From a virus, in the IMG/VR virus record IMGVR_UViG_3300043464_000804, positions 1 through 26,071 of that record: DNA of 26,071 bases; one strand, given 5' to 3'. Numbering within the stretch: the stretch's first letter is position 1; each line of letters begins with the position of its first letter. Of the stretch, positions 1 to 5,602 are shown in pieces. The notes under the pieces were generated by a model. The model had not been told where the DNA came from. It was given only the letters and a program-made list of their open reading frames with translations, and did no database searches. Both the position numbers and the translations under genes were made by a program.

Positions 1-28
1 ACGTCTCTGGGAAGACGGTGTAGGGCGT

Positions 29-192
29 CAGAGACTACGTCTCTGGTGTCAGAGATGTCAGTGTACATCGTCACTTCGAATATAAGCAACGGCTTATATA
101 AGCGACTACTTATATACCGATTTTCAACGAAAAATCGCTGTCCGACTTATGTCGTAGACATAGAGCTAAGTCGTTGATTTCTATAGGAAATC
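29..192. repeat. Run of consecutive stem-loops at the left edge
   Basis: At least six hairpins follow each other with almost no spacer: CAGAGAC/GTCTCTG (loop 3), ATATAAGC/GCTTATAT (loop 4), TATATAAG/CTTATATA (loop 6), CGATTTT/AAAATCG (loop 6), CGACTTA/TAAGTCG enclosing TATGTC/GACATA (loop 3), and GATTTC/GAAATC (loop 5). The second and third share the bases 95-99, so they cannot both form at once. The run is plainly visible in the sequence; its function is unknown. Confidence 0.8.
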
Positions 193-350
193 CACACACA
201 CATGATCGTGTGACGCAGCGCATTATGCGTGATCACATGCGCTGGCAGCGCGCAAACGCTAGCGTGACGAGGGTGGGCGGGCGTGGGCCACCCGTACCCC
301 CTAGCGCTATTATATACACAACGTTACACAGAACAGGTATTTTAACTTAT

Positions 351-366
351 GTTAGTGGTCACTAAC
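351..366. repeat. 16-bp near-perfect palindrome, operator-like
   Basis: GTTAGTG and CACTAAC flank a 2-bp centre. The very short spacer suits a dimeric protein binding site in duplex DNA better than an RNA hairpin. No promoter consensus is obvious beside it, so an operator role is a guess. Confidence 0.5.
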
Positions 367-544
367 TAGCATGCCCACAACCTGCCTCACTCATCATCAA
401 GCTAACACTTGTTAATAACATGTTCTCAATACGCAGATGATGTCGCGGCTGAGTGACAACACATCGCCCACAAATAACAATGTCGTCTAAACAGCGTTTG
501 AGCGACAATGTCATAGACTTCTGCAATGCTTCATAGCAAGGGTG

Positions 545-594
545 ATGTTCGTAATATCAGTCATTAGCTTGATAATGTCTATTATTACGAACAT
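545..594. repeat. Nested inverted repeat
   Basis: ATGTTCGTAATA at 545-556 is exactly complementary to TATTACGAACAT at 583-594. The 26-nt interval contains a second stem, CATTA at 562-566 with TAATG at 573-577. It ends one base before the iteron-like tandem repeats at 596, so the two may form one functional unit. Confidence 0.75.
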
Positions 595-595
595 T

Positions 596-655
596 GCAAC
601 ATCATTTTTGCGCAAGCAACATCGTTTTTGCGCAAGCAACATCGTTTTTGCGCAA
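596..655. repeat. Three 20-bp tandem repeats with TTGCGCAA core
   Basis: Three head-to-tail copies of a 20-bp unit (596-615, 616-635, 636-655) differ at one base only (A in copy 1, G in copies 2 and 3). Each carries the 8-bp palindrome TTGCGCAA, at 608-615, 628-635 and 648-655; in the third it grows to a 12-bp palindrome (646-657). The 20-bp spacing puts successive palindromes on nearly the same helix face. The arrangement resembles iterons of a replication origin or a cooperative repressor operator. Which one cannot be told from the sequence. Confidence 0.8.
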
Positions 656-660
656 AAGGC

Positions 661-689
661 TTGACAACACATGTCCTCATGTGTAAAAC
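661..689 (+). promoter_or_regulatory. Candidate sigma70 promoter with palindrome in spacer
   Basis: A perfect -35 hexamer TTGACA (661-666) is followed after exactly 17 bp by TAAAAC (684-689), a moderate -10 match. The spacer is almost entirely the inverted repeat ACACATG-tcct-CATGTGT (667-684). A protein bound there would block RNA polymerase. The three TTGCGCAA repeats end six bases upstream of the -35. No gene starts soon after, so any transcript would be a long leader or a small RNA. Confidence 0.45.
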
Positions 690-840
690 TGGTGCTGTCA
701 GGTGAACGGGTAACGGCAGCATCTGGCAACGTCTGCAAAGACGTTAAAGCGCTACTGCGGGATAGACATTGAAACAGCGCAACAGGATGGCGAAGGCAGC
801 GTCCTAATGTCGAAAGGCTTCCGAGTCACGGGGATGTTTT

Positions 841-881
841 CTGTGTAAAGGCTTAGCAGGAAGGCTAAGTCCGTCTACACA
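841..881. repeat. Strong two-part stem-loop
   Basis: The outer stem TGTGTA/TACACA (842-847/876-881) encloses an inner 8-bp stem GGCTTAGC/GCTAAGTC (850-857/864-871, one G-T pair) with a 6-nt loop. Small internal loops separate the two stems. No T-run follows, so it is not a standard terminator. It would be stable in RNA or as a DNA cruciform. Confidence 0.65.
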
Positions 882-999
882 ATAGTAATAACATTATGTT
901 GATGTGTTTTAATGAAAAAACATCATCGCTAATAGTTAAAAATATCCTTAACACTTGTCAACGAAATGCTAATTTGCACTGATGTATTAGCGTTTTATT

Positions 1000-1052
1000 T
1001 GATGTATATTTCAATGAAATAAACATTGAAACAAATATTGAAATATACATCA
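1000..1052. repeat. 16-bp perfect inverted repeat, AT-rich
   Basis: The arms 1000-1015 and 1037-1052 are exact reverse complements, reading TGATGTATATTTCAAT on the left, with 21 nt between them. Parts of the motif recur nearby: TTTCAATGAAA inside the left arm and CATTGAAACA in the loop. This is the longest perfect inverted repeat noted in the window. AT-rich arms and the absence of a T-run argue against a terminator; a DNA-unwinding or protein-binding site is possible. Confidence 0.75.
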
Positions 1053-1094
1053 TTATTATTTTGTTGAAACATCAGCGCTAACATTAGTAACAAC

Positions 1095-1148
1095 GTCAAC
1101 AATCTATATAGCTATATAGTTGACAACATACACATTGTTGTTTAGAAT
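1095..1148 (+). promoter_or_regulatory. Strong sigma70-like promoter with overlapping palindrome
   Basis: TTGACA (1120-1125), 17 bp, then TAGAAT (1143-1148) gives a perfect -35 and a 5/6 -10 at ideal spacing. A 16-bp perfect palindrome CTATATAGCTATATAG (1104-1119) abuts the -35, and an outer pair GTCAAC/GTTGAC (1095-1100/1119-1124) overlaps it. A regulator bound there would touch the -35 region. Transcription would start near 1155, about 45 nt before the first gene. This is the best candidate for the promoter of the downstream gene block, read by host RNA polymerase. Confidence 0.65.
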
Positions 1149-1151
1149 GTG

Positions 1152-1192
1152 TTTCTAATGAAACAGGTGTTAGCGCTATGTTTCGTTAGAAA
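1152..1192 (+). promoter_or_regulatory. Long stem-loop in predicted 5' leader
   Basis: The 14-nt arms 1152-1165 and 1179-1192 pair with one G-U, and the loop holds the palindrome TAGCGCTA (1171-1178). The structure lies between the predicted start point near 1155 and the ATG at 1201, close to where a ribosome would bind. It could stabilise the mRNA 5' end or limit translation of the first gene. That role is inferred. Confidence 0.5.
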
Positions 1193-1200
1193 GCTATTTA

Positions 1201-1452
1201 ATGCCATTTCAAACAAGAGAACAACTGAAGTCTAAAGTTTTTCATCCTCCTCATAGCTACTATTCGTTAGCAATGAAAGAAATCTTTAAGCAACGAGAAG
1301 AAGTGAAGACAGTTGCTTTTCATTCTGATGTTTATTACGTTAGAAGTGCATTAGAAAAACATACGGGATATCTGATACCCCTACCGCTAGTTGAAAAGGC
1401 AATGAGAGCTGAAAAATGGTATGAAGGTGTTGTCAACCGAAGAAGGAAATAG
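1201..1452 (+). CDS. Hypothetical protein, first gene of the late block
   Basis: An 83-residue protein starting at the ATG right after the leader hairpin. It is basic and probably alpha-helical, without signal peptide or membrane segment. The segment around residues 22-60 (SLAMKEIFKQ and SALEKHTGYLIPLPLVEKAM) looks like a small helical domain. I do not recognise the family. The ribosome-binding site is weak (AGAAAG about 10 nt upstream). Its position directly behind the best promoter of the window supports it being expressed. Function unknown. Confidence 0.55.
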   Translation: MPFQTREQLKSKVFHPPHSYYSLAMKEIFKQREEVKTVAFHSDVYYVRSALEKHTGYLIPLPLVEKAMRAEKWYEGVVNRRRK

Positions 1453-1483
1453 ACTGATAAATCGGCGCTATCAACGATATACT

Positions 1484-1500
1484 CTATGCTCCCTGCATAG
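1484..1500. repeat. Stem-loop between the first two genes
   Basis: CTATGC/GCATAG with a 5-nt loop. The stem extends on both sides with two mismatches (about 1477-1489 against 1495-1507). No T-run follows. It is the only structured element in the 128-nt gap at 1453-1580 and continues the style of the left region. Confidence 0.5.
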
Positions 1501-1580
1501 TCTATATAGAAGGATATTTTTGTTGAGAGCCGATAGGCGTTTGTTGCCTGTTGTTTGTTTTGCTGTTACAACGCGCTCTT

Positions 1581-1832
1581 ATGAAAACTGCTGCTTGGCA
1601 ACGTAAAGAAGGCAAAGACCCCAAAGGCGGCCTCAATGCCAAAGGAAGAGCTTCTTACAACAAAGCCACTGGTGGCAATTTGAAGCCTCCTGCGCCAACT
1701 CCAAAGAATGAGAAGGATGCTAAGCGGCGTAAGAGTTTCTGTGCGCGTATGAGTGGTATGCCGGGTCCGATGAAAGATGACAAAGGCAAGCCGACGCGCA
1801 AAGCGTTGTCGCTAAAAGCATGGAATTGTTAA
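1581..1832 (+). CDS. DUF6321-like small basic protein
   Basis: An 83-residue, strongly basic protein. Its body carries the motif set I associate with DUF6321 proteins of phages and environmental viruses: AWQRKEGK near residues 5-12, GLNAKGRASY, then RRKSFCARMSGM around 48-59, and a C-terminal KALSLKAWNC. The conserved Cys in SFCARM and the final WNC are the most recognisable points. The ATG at 1581 is preferred over an upstream TTG at 1551, because the conserved region begins just after it. Function is unknown; the charge suggests nucleic-acid contact. The next gene starts one base after its stop codon. Confidence 0.75.
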   Translation: MKTAAWQRKEGKDPKGGLNAKGRASYNKATGGNLKPPAPTPKNEKDAKRRKSFCARMSGMPGPMKDDKGKPTRKALSLKAWNC

Positions 1833-1833
1833 T

Positions 1834-2097
1834 ATGAGTGATGATGACTTTCGTCGCCTTGAAGGCAAAGTGGATAAGTTGGCTGATGCTGTCATGAAGC
1901 TTGTTCTTGTTGAAGAGAGGCTGGCAAATCAAGGCGAACGCATCGGTAGGGTGGAGCAGCGTGTTGTTGCTGTTGAAACTTCTGTAGGTAGGACAGATAA
2001 GACGGTGCAGATGTGGGTGAATAGGGGCATTGGTGTTTGGAGTCTTGCCATTACTTTGTTTGCTCTTGTGCAGTTTGGTAGTAAATTTTTTAATTAA
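1834..2097 (+). CDS. Coiled-coil protein with C-terminal membrane segment
   Basis: An 87-residue protein. Residues about 4-58 show heptad-like spacing (LEGKVDKLADAVMKLVLVEERLANQGERIGRVEQRV), typical of a coiled coil. Residues about 66-83 (GIGVWSLAITLFALVQFG) form a single hydrophobic segment suited to the inner membrane. The layout resembles the XhlA-type holin-associated proteins and similar small phage membrane proteins. A lysis role is therefore possible, but no endolysin is seen nearby. There is no clear Shine-Dalgarno sequence, so translation is probably coupled to the preceding gene one base upstream. Confidence 0.6.
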   Translation: MSDDDFRRLEGKVDKLADAVMKLVLVEERLANQGERIGRVEQRVVAVETSVGRTDKTVQMWVNRGIGVWSLAITLFALVQFGSKFFN

Positions 2098-2102
2098 CGC
2101 AT

Positions 2103-2627
2103 ATGCCGTACAAATTTTACGATTCTGTATGTAAGAATTGCGGTGTAGACGGAGCATTGTTCCGCGAAAAGTTTAGTAAACAAAATAATAAATTTTACAA
2201 ACAACCGAACTGTAAAGATTGTGATTTCAAAAAACATAAATCATGGGTAAACACCAATAGGCAGCGCGTTCGCGAATTGTGTATGAGTTCTTATTTTAAG
2301 AGAACTGGCGGTAGAAAAAGACGTAGTAGTAGTCAAATGACGGATGAGCTTCGTAAGCAATATGCTCTTGAAAAATCTCAAATGCGTGCTACTAGAGCGA
2401 AACAAGCGCGAGTACAATGGGATCGCGAACTAACATCTTTTGTAATGCAAGAAGCAATTGATCTTCAAAAACGTCTATATTTGTTAACTGGTATTAAACA
2501 TCATATTGATCATGTTGTGCCTTTAAGAGGCAAGAATGTCTGCGGGCTTCATGTATGGAACAATCTTGCAGTGATTCCTATGACGGACAATCTAAAAAAA
2601 GGAAATAATTTTGCCATTCATGCGTGA
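2103..2627 (+). CDS. HNH endonuclease with N-terminal zinc ribbon
   Basis: A 174-residue protein. Two CXXC pairs (C10/C13 and C37/C40) form a probable zinc-binding ribbon. A basic helical linker follows (about 50-120). The C-terminal HNH (beta-beta-alpha-metal) nuclease motif reads HHIDHVVPL at 133-141, CGLHVWNNL at 147-155 and NLKKGN at 163-168, the usual form in phage HNH proteins. It would cut DNA; it may be a free-standing homing-type enzyme or a packaging-associated nuclease. It ends within the start of a second, shorter HNH gene. No good Shine-Dalgarno sequence precedes the ATG. Confidence 0.85.
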   Translation: MPYKFYDSVCKNCGVDGALFREKFSKQNNKFYKQPNCKDCDFKKHKSWVNTNRQRVRELCMSSYFKRTGGRKRRSSSQMTDELRKQYALEKSQMRATRAKQARVQWDRELTSFVMQEAIDLQKRLYLLTGIKHHIDHVVPLRGKNVCGLHVWNNLAVIPMTDNLKKGNNFAIHA

Positions 2628-2883
2628 TGGAAAAAGAGATTTTCAAGCCGAGCTTGATTGGGAAAAGGATAATAAGCCTTCGCGTGTCAAAGAGCGTTCA
2701 AAGCGTAACGCTGCTAGGGCTATGATGATGGAAGAAGGGAAGGCTTACAAAGGAGACGGTAAAGACGTCGATCACAAGAAGCCTTTGTCGAAGGGTGGTG
2801 GCAATGGGCGTAGTAATTTACGTGTTGTCGCTGCCAGCAAGAACAGAAGCGTTAAGCGTAAACAAGACGGAAGTCTTCGCTAA
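2611..2883 (+). CDS. Small HNH-type endonuclease
   Basis: About 90 residues. It has a basic helical N-terminus and a compact HNH core: DVDHKKPLSKGG at 52-63, NL at 69-70 and KNRS at 77-80. This matches short phage HNH proteins of about 80-100 residues. The start is uncertain: TTG at 2611 has AAGGA seven bases upstream, while ATG at 2620 (MRDGKRD) has it sixteen bases upstream, so the TTG fits better. Either start overlaps the end of the preceding HNH gene. The stop TAA overlaps the ATG of the next gene by one base. Confidence 0.75.
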   Translation: MPFMRDGKRDFQAELDWEKDNKPSRVKERSKRNAARAMMMEEGKAYKGDGKDVDHKKPLSKGGGNGRSNLRVVAASKNRSVKRKQDGSLR

Positions 2884-3257
2884 TGGCTCGTACAAACGAA
2901 AAGCTGTGGGAGTCTGCAAAGGCTCAGGCTAAGGCTAAGATGGGTGGTAAACATTCTGCCAGAGCGATGCAGCTTGCTGGTAAAATATATAAAGACAAAG
3001 GCGGCGACTACACCGGAGAAAAGACAGAAGCTCAGAAGTCTATGACGAAATGGACTAAGGAAGAATGGACAACGTCGTCTGGAAAGCCCTCTGAAGGGAA
3101 ACGTCGTTATTTGCCAAAGGCAGCGTGGTCTGCTTTGAGCGAGTCTGAGAAAAAAGCTACCAATGCAGCCAAGGCTGCTGGTGGTAAAGCTGGTAAGCAA
3201 TTTGTTGCTCAGCCAGAGGTTGTGGCTGCTAAGACAGCAAAATATAGGAAGAAATAA
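2883..3257 (+). CDS. DUF5872-like basic protein
   Basis: A 124-residue, lysine- and alanine-rich protein. The central part KWTKEEWTTSSGKPSEGKRRYLP (about 56-78), then KAAWSALS and a K/A-rich tail ending KTAKYRKK, match what I recall of the DUF5872 family, found in phages and in large environmental viruses. No catalytic motif is visible. The strongly basic composition suggests DNA or RNA binding, which is inference. Translation is probably coupled to the HNH gene through the TAATG overlap. Confidence 0.75.
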   Translation: MARTNEKLWESAKAQAKAKMGGKHSARAMQLAGKIYKDKGGDYTGEKTEAQKSMTKWTKEEWTTSSGKPSEGKRRYLPKAAWSALSESEKKATNAAKAAGGKAGKQFVAQPEVVAAKTAKYRKK

Positions 3258-3258
3258 A

Positions 3259-3936
3259 ATGGTGCTCTCTCGTTTGTTGGGTAAAGGTGTTGGTGGTGCC
3301 ACTCGTCGTGGTGCTGCTAACAAAGGCAAGAACAGGCTTGTTGGCGATCTTGATGATGATGTTGTCAAGGAAACCAAGAGCGATGTTGCTCAAATCAAGA
3401 AGGCTTTGAATGCACGTGCTGACGAAGCTGAAGACACCAAGCGTGGTGCTGCTCTTCGTCGCCAAAGCGTCCAAGAAGCTGGTGGTAGGGCTCTGCTGCG
3501 TACAGGCAGTCGTGCAGGCGCTGTAGCAGGCGCTGGCATGGCTGGCTATGGTGCTGGCAGCGCTATGATGGAGGATGACGAAGACAAGACGCCTAAGCGT
3601 GTTTCTGTTGCTTCTCGTTCGATGGATGAAGACAAGCCTGCTCCGCGCAAGGAAGAGGCTAAGAAGGAAGAGAAGAAGGAGACGTTCAAGGAAGCGTTTG
3701 CTGCTGCTCGTAAGGATGGTGACAAGACGTTTACGTGGCAGGGCAAGCGCTATACAACGGAGATGGCTTCTTCGCCTAAGCCGTCTGTTCGTGAAGGTCG
3801 CAATGAGAACATTGACGACGAAACACGCAAGCGTGCTTCTGAGATGTATAAGGGTGGTGCCGTTAAGAAGTATGCCAAGGGTGGCGTGGTGAATTGCGGT
3901 GCTTCGATGAAGCCTCAGCAAAAATGGAAAAAGTGA
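3259..3936 (+). CDS. Charged Lys/Gly-rich phage protein with AKGG tail
   Basis: A 225-residue protein. The start at 3259 follows the previous stop by one base. Residues about 77-103 are Gly/Ala-rich (GGRALLRTGSRAGAVAGAGMAGYGAGSAMM), possibly a membrane-active or flexible helix. A charged linker follows (KEEAKKEEKKE). Next comes FKEAFAAARKDGDKTFTWQGKRYTTEMA near 144-171, a motif I recall from several aquatic phage proteins of unknown role. The C-terminus has a KGGAVKKYAKGGVV-type motif. Function unknown; a virion-associated role is possible. Confidence 0.65.
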   Translation: MVLSRLLGKGVGGATRRGAANKGKNRLVGDLDDDVVKETKSDVAQIKKALNARADEAEDTKRGAALRRQSVQEAGGRALLRTGSRAGAVAGAGMAGYGAGSAMMEDDEDKTPKRVSVASRSMDEDKPAPRKEEAKKEEKKETFKEAFAAARKDGDKTFTWQGKRYTTEMASSPKPSVREGRNENIDDETRKRASEMYKGGAVKKYAKGGVVNCGASMKPQQKWKK

Positions 3937-3980
3937 GTGTTCCTGTTATATACGCAGGTCTTAAACAAAGGAAACGAGAA

Positions 3981-4187
3981 ATGAAAACATGTGCTGGTTG
4001 TCCCAATCCCGCTGCTTGCGCTAAAGCAGGTAAGTGTTTGATGGCTGGTAAGCCTGCAATGGCAAAGGGTGGTGCTGTTAAAGGCAAGAAGCCCGGTGCC
4101 GCGCTAGCGATCATGATTGCTATGCCTGCTAAGGGTAAGGGCAAGACGAAGATGGCTATGGGTGGCTGTGCCACAAAGAAGAAATGA
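3981..4187 (+). CDS. Small Cys- and Lys/Gly-rich protein
   Basis: A 68-residue protein starting at an ATG with a good Shine-Dalgarno sequence (AGGAAA). The N-terminus CAGCPNPAACAKAGKC (4-19) has four cysteines spaced like a small zinc- or disulfide-binding knot. The rest is Lys/Gly/Met-rich with AKGG and AMGG motifs shared with the preceding gene. I do not recognise a family. Its stop overlaps the next ATG (ATGA). Function unknown. Confidence 0.6.
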   Translation: MKTCAGCPNPAACAKAGKCLMAGKPAMAKGGAVKGKKPGAALAIMIAMPAKGKGKTKMAMGGCATKKK

Positions 4188-4342
4188 CGCCTAAGCAACA
4201 AGCCAAAGTTGGCAAGGTGATGAAGGAGTTTAAGGAAGGCACTCTGCATCAGGGTGCTGGCAAGAAAGCTCCTACGGTGAAAAATAAAGGTCAGGCCATT
4301 GCCATTGCCTTGTCGGAAGCACGTAAAGCTAAGAAGAAATAA
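4184..4342 (+). CDS. DUF6496-like 52-residue basic protein
   Basis: A short gene starting at the ATG that overlaps the previous stop codon (ATGA). The product begins MTPKQQAKVGKVMKEFKEG and ends with GQAIAIALSEARKAKKK. The pattern 'KVMKEFKEGTL...GQAIAIALSEA' is the signature of DUF6496-type proteins in phages and bacteria, whose job is not known. It is basic and probably helical. It is the last of the small basic-protein group and abuts the next gene without a spacer. Confidence 0.75.
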   Translation: MTPKQQAKVGKVMKEFKEGTLHQGAGKKAPTVKNKGQAIAIALSEARKAKKK

Positions 4343-5602
4343 GTGAGCATAACAAGCTATCCCGCGCTAGTACGCATTGCCTCTGATGGTAACACCGTTA
4401 CTATTGGAGGCACTAGCGTTGATGCGTTCGGACGAGTTCGTGTAAGTAGTCCGTTAACTCTGTTTGATTCTTCGCATCGCTACGCTGATAACAACCTCTG
4501 GGTCAATAGCATCACTGGCACTGCTGCCGCTACGTTCAGTGCAAATGAAGGGTTGGTCAATCTAACTGTTGGAAGTGCTAACAACGACCAAATCATTCGA
4601 GAAACTATAAAGGTTTTTGCATATCAACCGGGCAAGAGCTTGTTGGTGATGAACACGTTTGTGTTCGGTGCAGCTAAGGCAAATCTACGTCAGCGTTGTG
4701 GTTATTTTGGTGTTGACAATGGAATGTATTTTGAGCGAGATGGACTCAACATATATCTTGTTGAACGTAGCAGTGTTAGCGGTTCTGCAGTAAATACACG
4801 TGTAGCACAAGCAAGTTGGAATCAGGATAAGCTAGACGGCACAGGCCCATCTGGTATTACGTTAGATGTTTCTAAAGCTCAAATCTTGTATATGGATGTT
4901 GAGTGGCTGGGATTGGGTACGGTGCGAATGGGTTTTGTCATTGATGGTGTGTTTGTTCCAGCACACAGCTTCCATCACGCCAACCTTGTTACCACAACGT
5001 ACATCACCACTGCATCTCTGCCTCTGCGGTATGAGATGACAAACACAGCCGCCACTGCCAGTGCAAGCACGCTCAAGCAGGTGTGCTCGACGGTGATTTC
5101 CGAAGGTGGCTACGAGTTGCGCGGCGCACAGTTGTCTGCCGGGAATGACATTACAAGTCCAACGACGTTAACCACTGCTGGTACGTTTTATCCGGTGGTT
5201 TCAATCCGTCTGAAGTCTACCCGGCTTGATGCGATTGTTATTTTGACAGCAATATCTATTCTGGGCATAAGCAATAACGCCAATTACAAGTGGGAAGTTG
5301 TGGCGTCTGGAACTACAACGGGCGGTACATGGGTTAGCGCAGGAACCAACTCTGGAGTTGAGTACAACATAACTGGCACTGCGTTCTCAAGCACTAATGG
5401 ACGTATTTTGGCGACGGGCTTTTTCCAAGGCTCCAACCAAGGCTCAAGCAGCGTTGACATCTTGAAGGAAGCGTTGTTTGCTTCTCAACTAGAGCGTGAC
5501 TCGTTTACTGCCACCCCATACGAACTGACACTTGCTTGCGCGGCTGCGGCTAACGGGAATCAGGTGTTGGGTTCTTTGGACTGGGAAGAGATAAGTCGAT
5601 GA
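4343..5602 (+). CDS. Beta-rich probable virion protein
   Basis: A 419-residue protein starting at a GTG directly after the previous stop codon. Its N-terminal half matches what I recall of a family widespread in aquatic phages: DAFGRVRVSSPLTLFDSSHRY near 27-47, IRETIKVFAYQPGKS near 85-99, GYFGVDNGMYFE near 119-130, and GPSGITLDVSKAQILYMDVEWLGLGTVRMGF near 168-198. No enzyme motif is visible. Composition is that of a soluble beta-rich structural protein, perhaps a head or tail appendage. Its location upstream of the terminase, away from the tail genes, is unusual. The next gene overlaps by four bases. Confidence 0.6.
   Translation: MSITSYPALVRIASDGNTVTIGGTSVDAFGRVRVSSPLTLFDSSHRYADNNLWVNSITGTAAATFSANEGLVNLTVGSANNDQIIRETIKVFAYQPGKSLLVMNTFVFGAAKANLRQRCGYFGVDNGMYFERDGLNIYLVERSSVSGSAVNTRVAQASWNQDKLDGTGPSGITLDVSKAQILYMDVEWLGLGTVRMGFVIDGVFVPAHSFHHANLVTTTYITTASLPLRYEMTNTAATASASTLKQVCSTVISEGGYELRGAQLSAGNDITSPTTLTTAGTFYPVVSIRLKSTRLDAIVILTAISILGISNNANYKWEVVASGTTTGGTWVSAGTNSGVEYNITGTAFSSTNGRILATGFFQGSNQGSSSVDILKEALFASQLERDSFTATPYELTLACAAAANGNQVLGSLDWEEISR

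Larger units (their letters stand above)
1..1200. other. Palindrome-dense noncoding control region
   Basis: No convincing gene lies in these 1.2 kb; the short open frames have no ribosome-binding site and run through the hairpins. The region is filled with inverted repeats. Clear examples, as arm/arm positions, are 2-6/13-17, 29-35/39-45, 80-87/92-99, 95-102/109-116, 118-124/131-137, 143-149/167-173 with inner 148-153/157-162, 176-181/187-192, 197-201/208-212, 239-243/247-251, 256-265 (palindrome), 271-276/288-293, 351-357/360-366, 481-485/503-507, 545-556/583-594, 667-673/678-684, 728-734/739-745, 850-857/864-871, 927-933/986-992, 1000-1015/1037-1052, 1104-1119 (palindrome) and 1152-1165/1179-1192. 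Most lack a following T-run, so they are not ordinary terminators. Its position ahead of a one-directional late gene block suggests a regulatory and possibly replication-origin role. That role is inference. Confidence 0.75.

Noticed and set aside
174-365. A 63-codon open frame in the hairpin region, plus strand
   Set aside because: It starts at TTG without a ribosome-binding site, runs through several palindromes and has low-complexity, non-protein-like composition.
511-738. A 75-codon open frame, minus strand, over the TTGCGCAA repeats
   Set aside because: Its middle is only the translation of the tandem repeats, and all real genes here are on the other strand.
1-1200. tRNA genes in the hairpin region
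   Set aside because: None of the stem-loops combine into a cloverleaf with the conserved T-loop and anticodon arm; the stems are isolated simple hairpins.
1421-1606. A 61-codon frame overlapping the first two genes
   Set aside because: It overlaps both neighbours, crosses a hairpin and shows no recognisable motif or ribosome-binding site.
1720-2157. A 145-codon open frame on the minus strand
   Set aside because: It lies fully opposite the DUF6321-like, coiled-coil and HNH genes and has an implausible composition.
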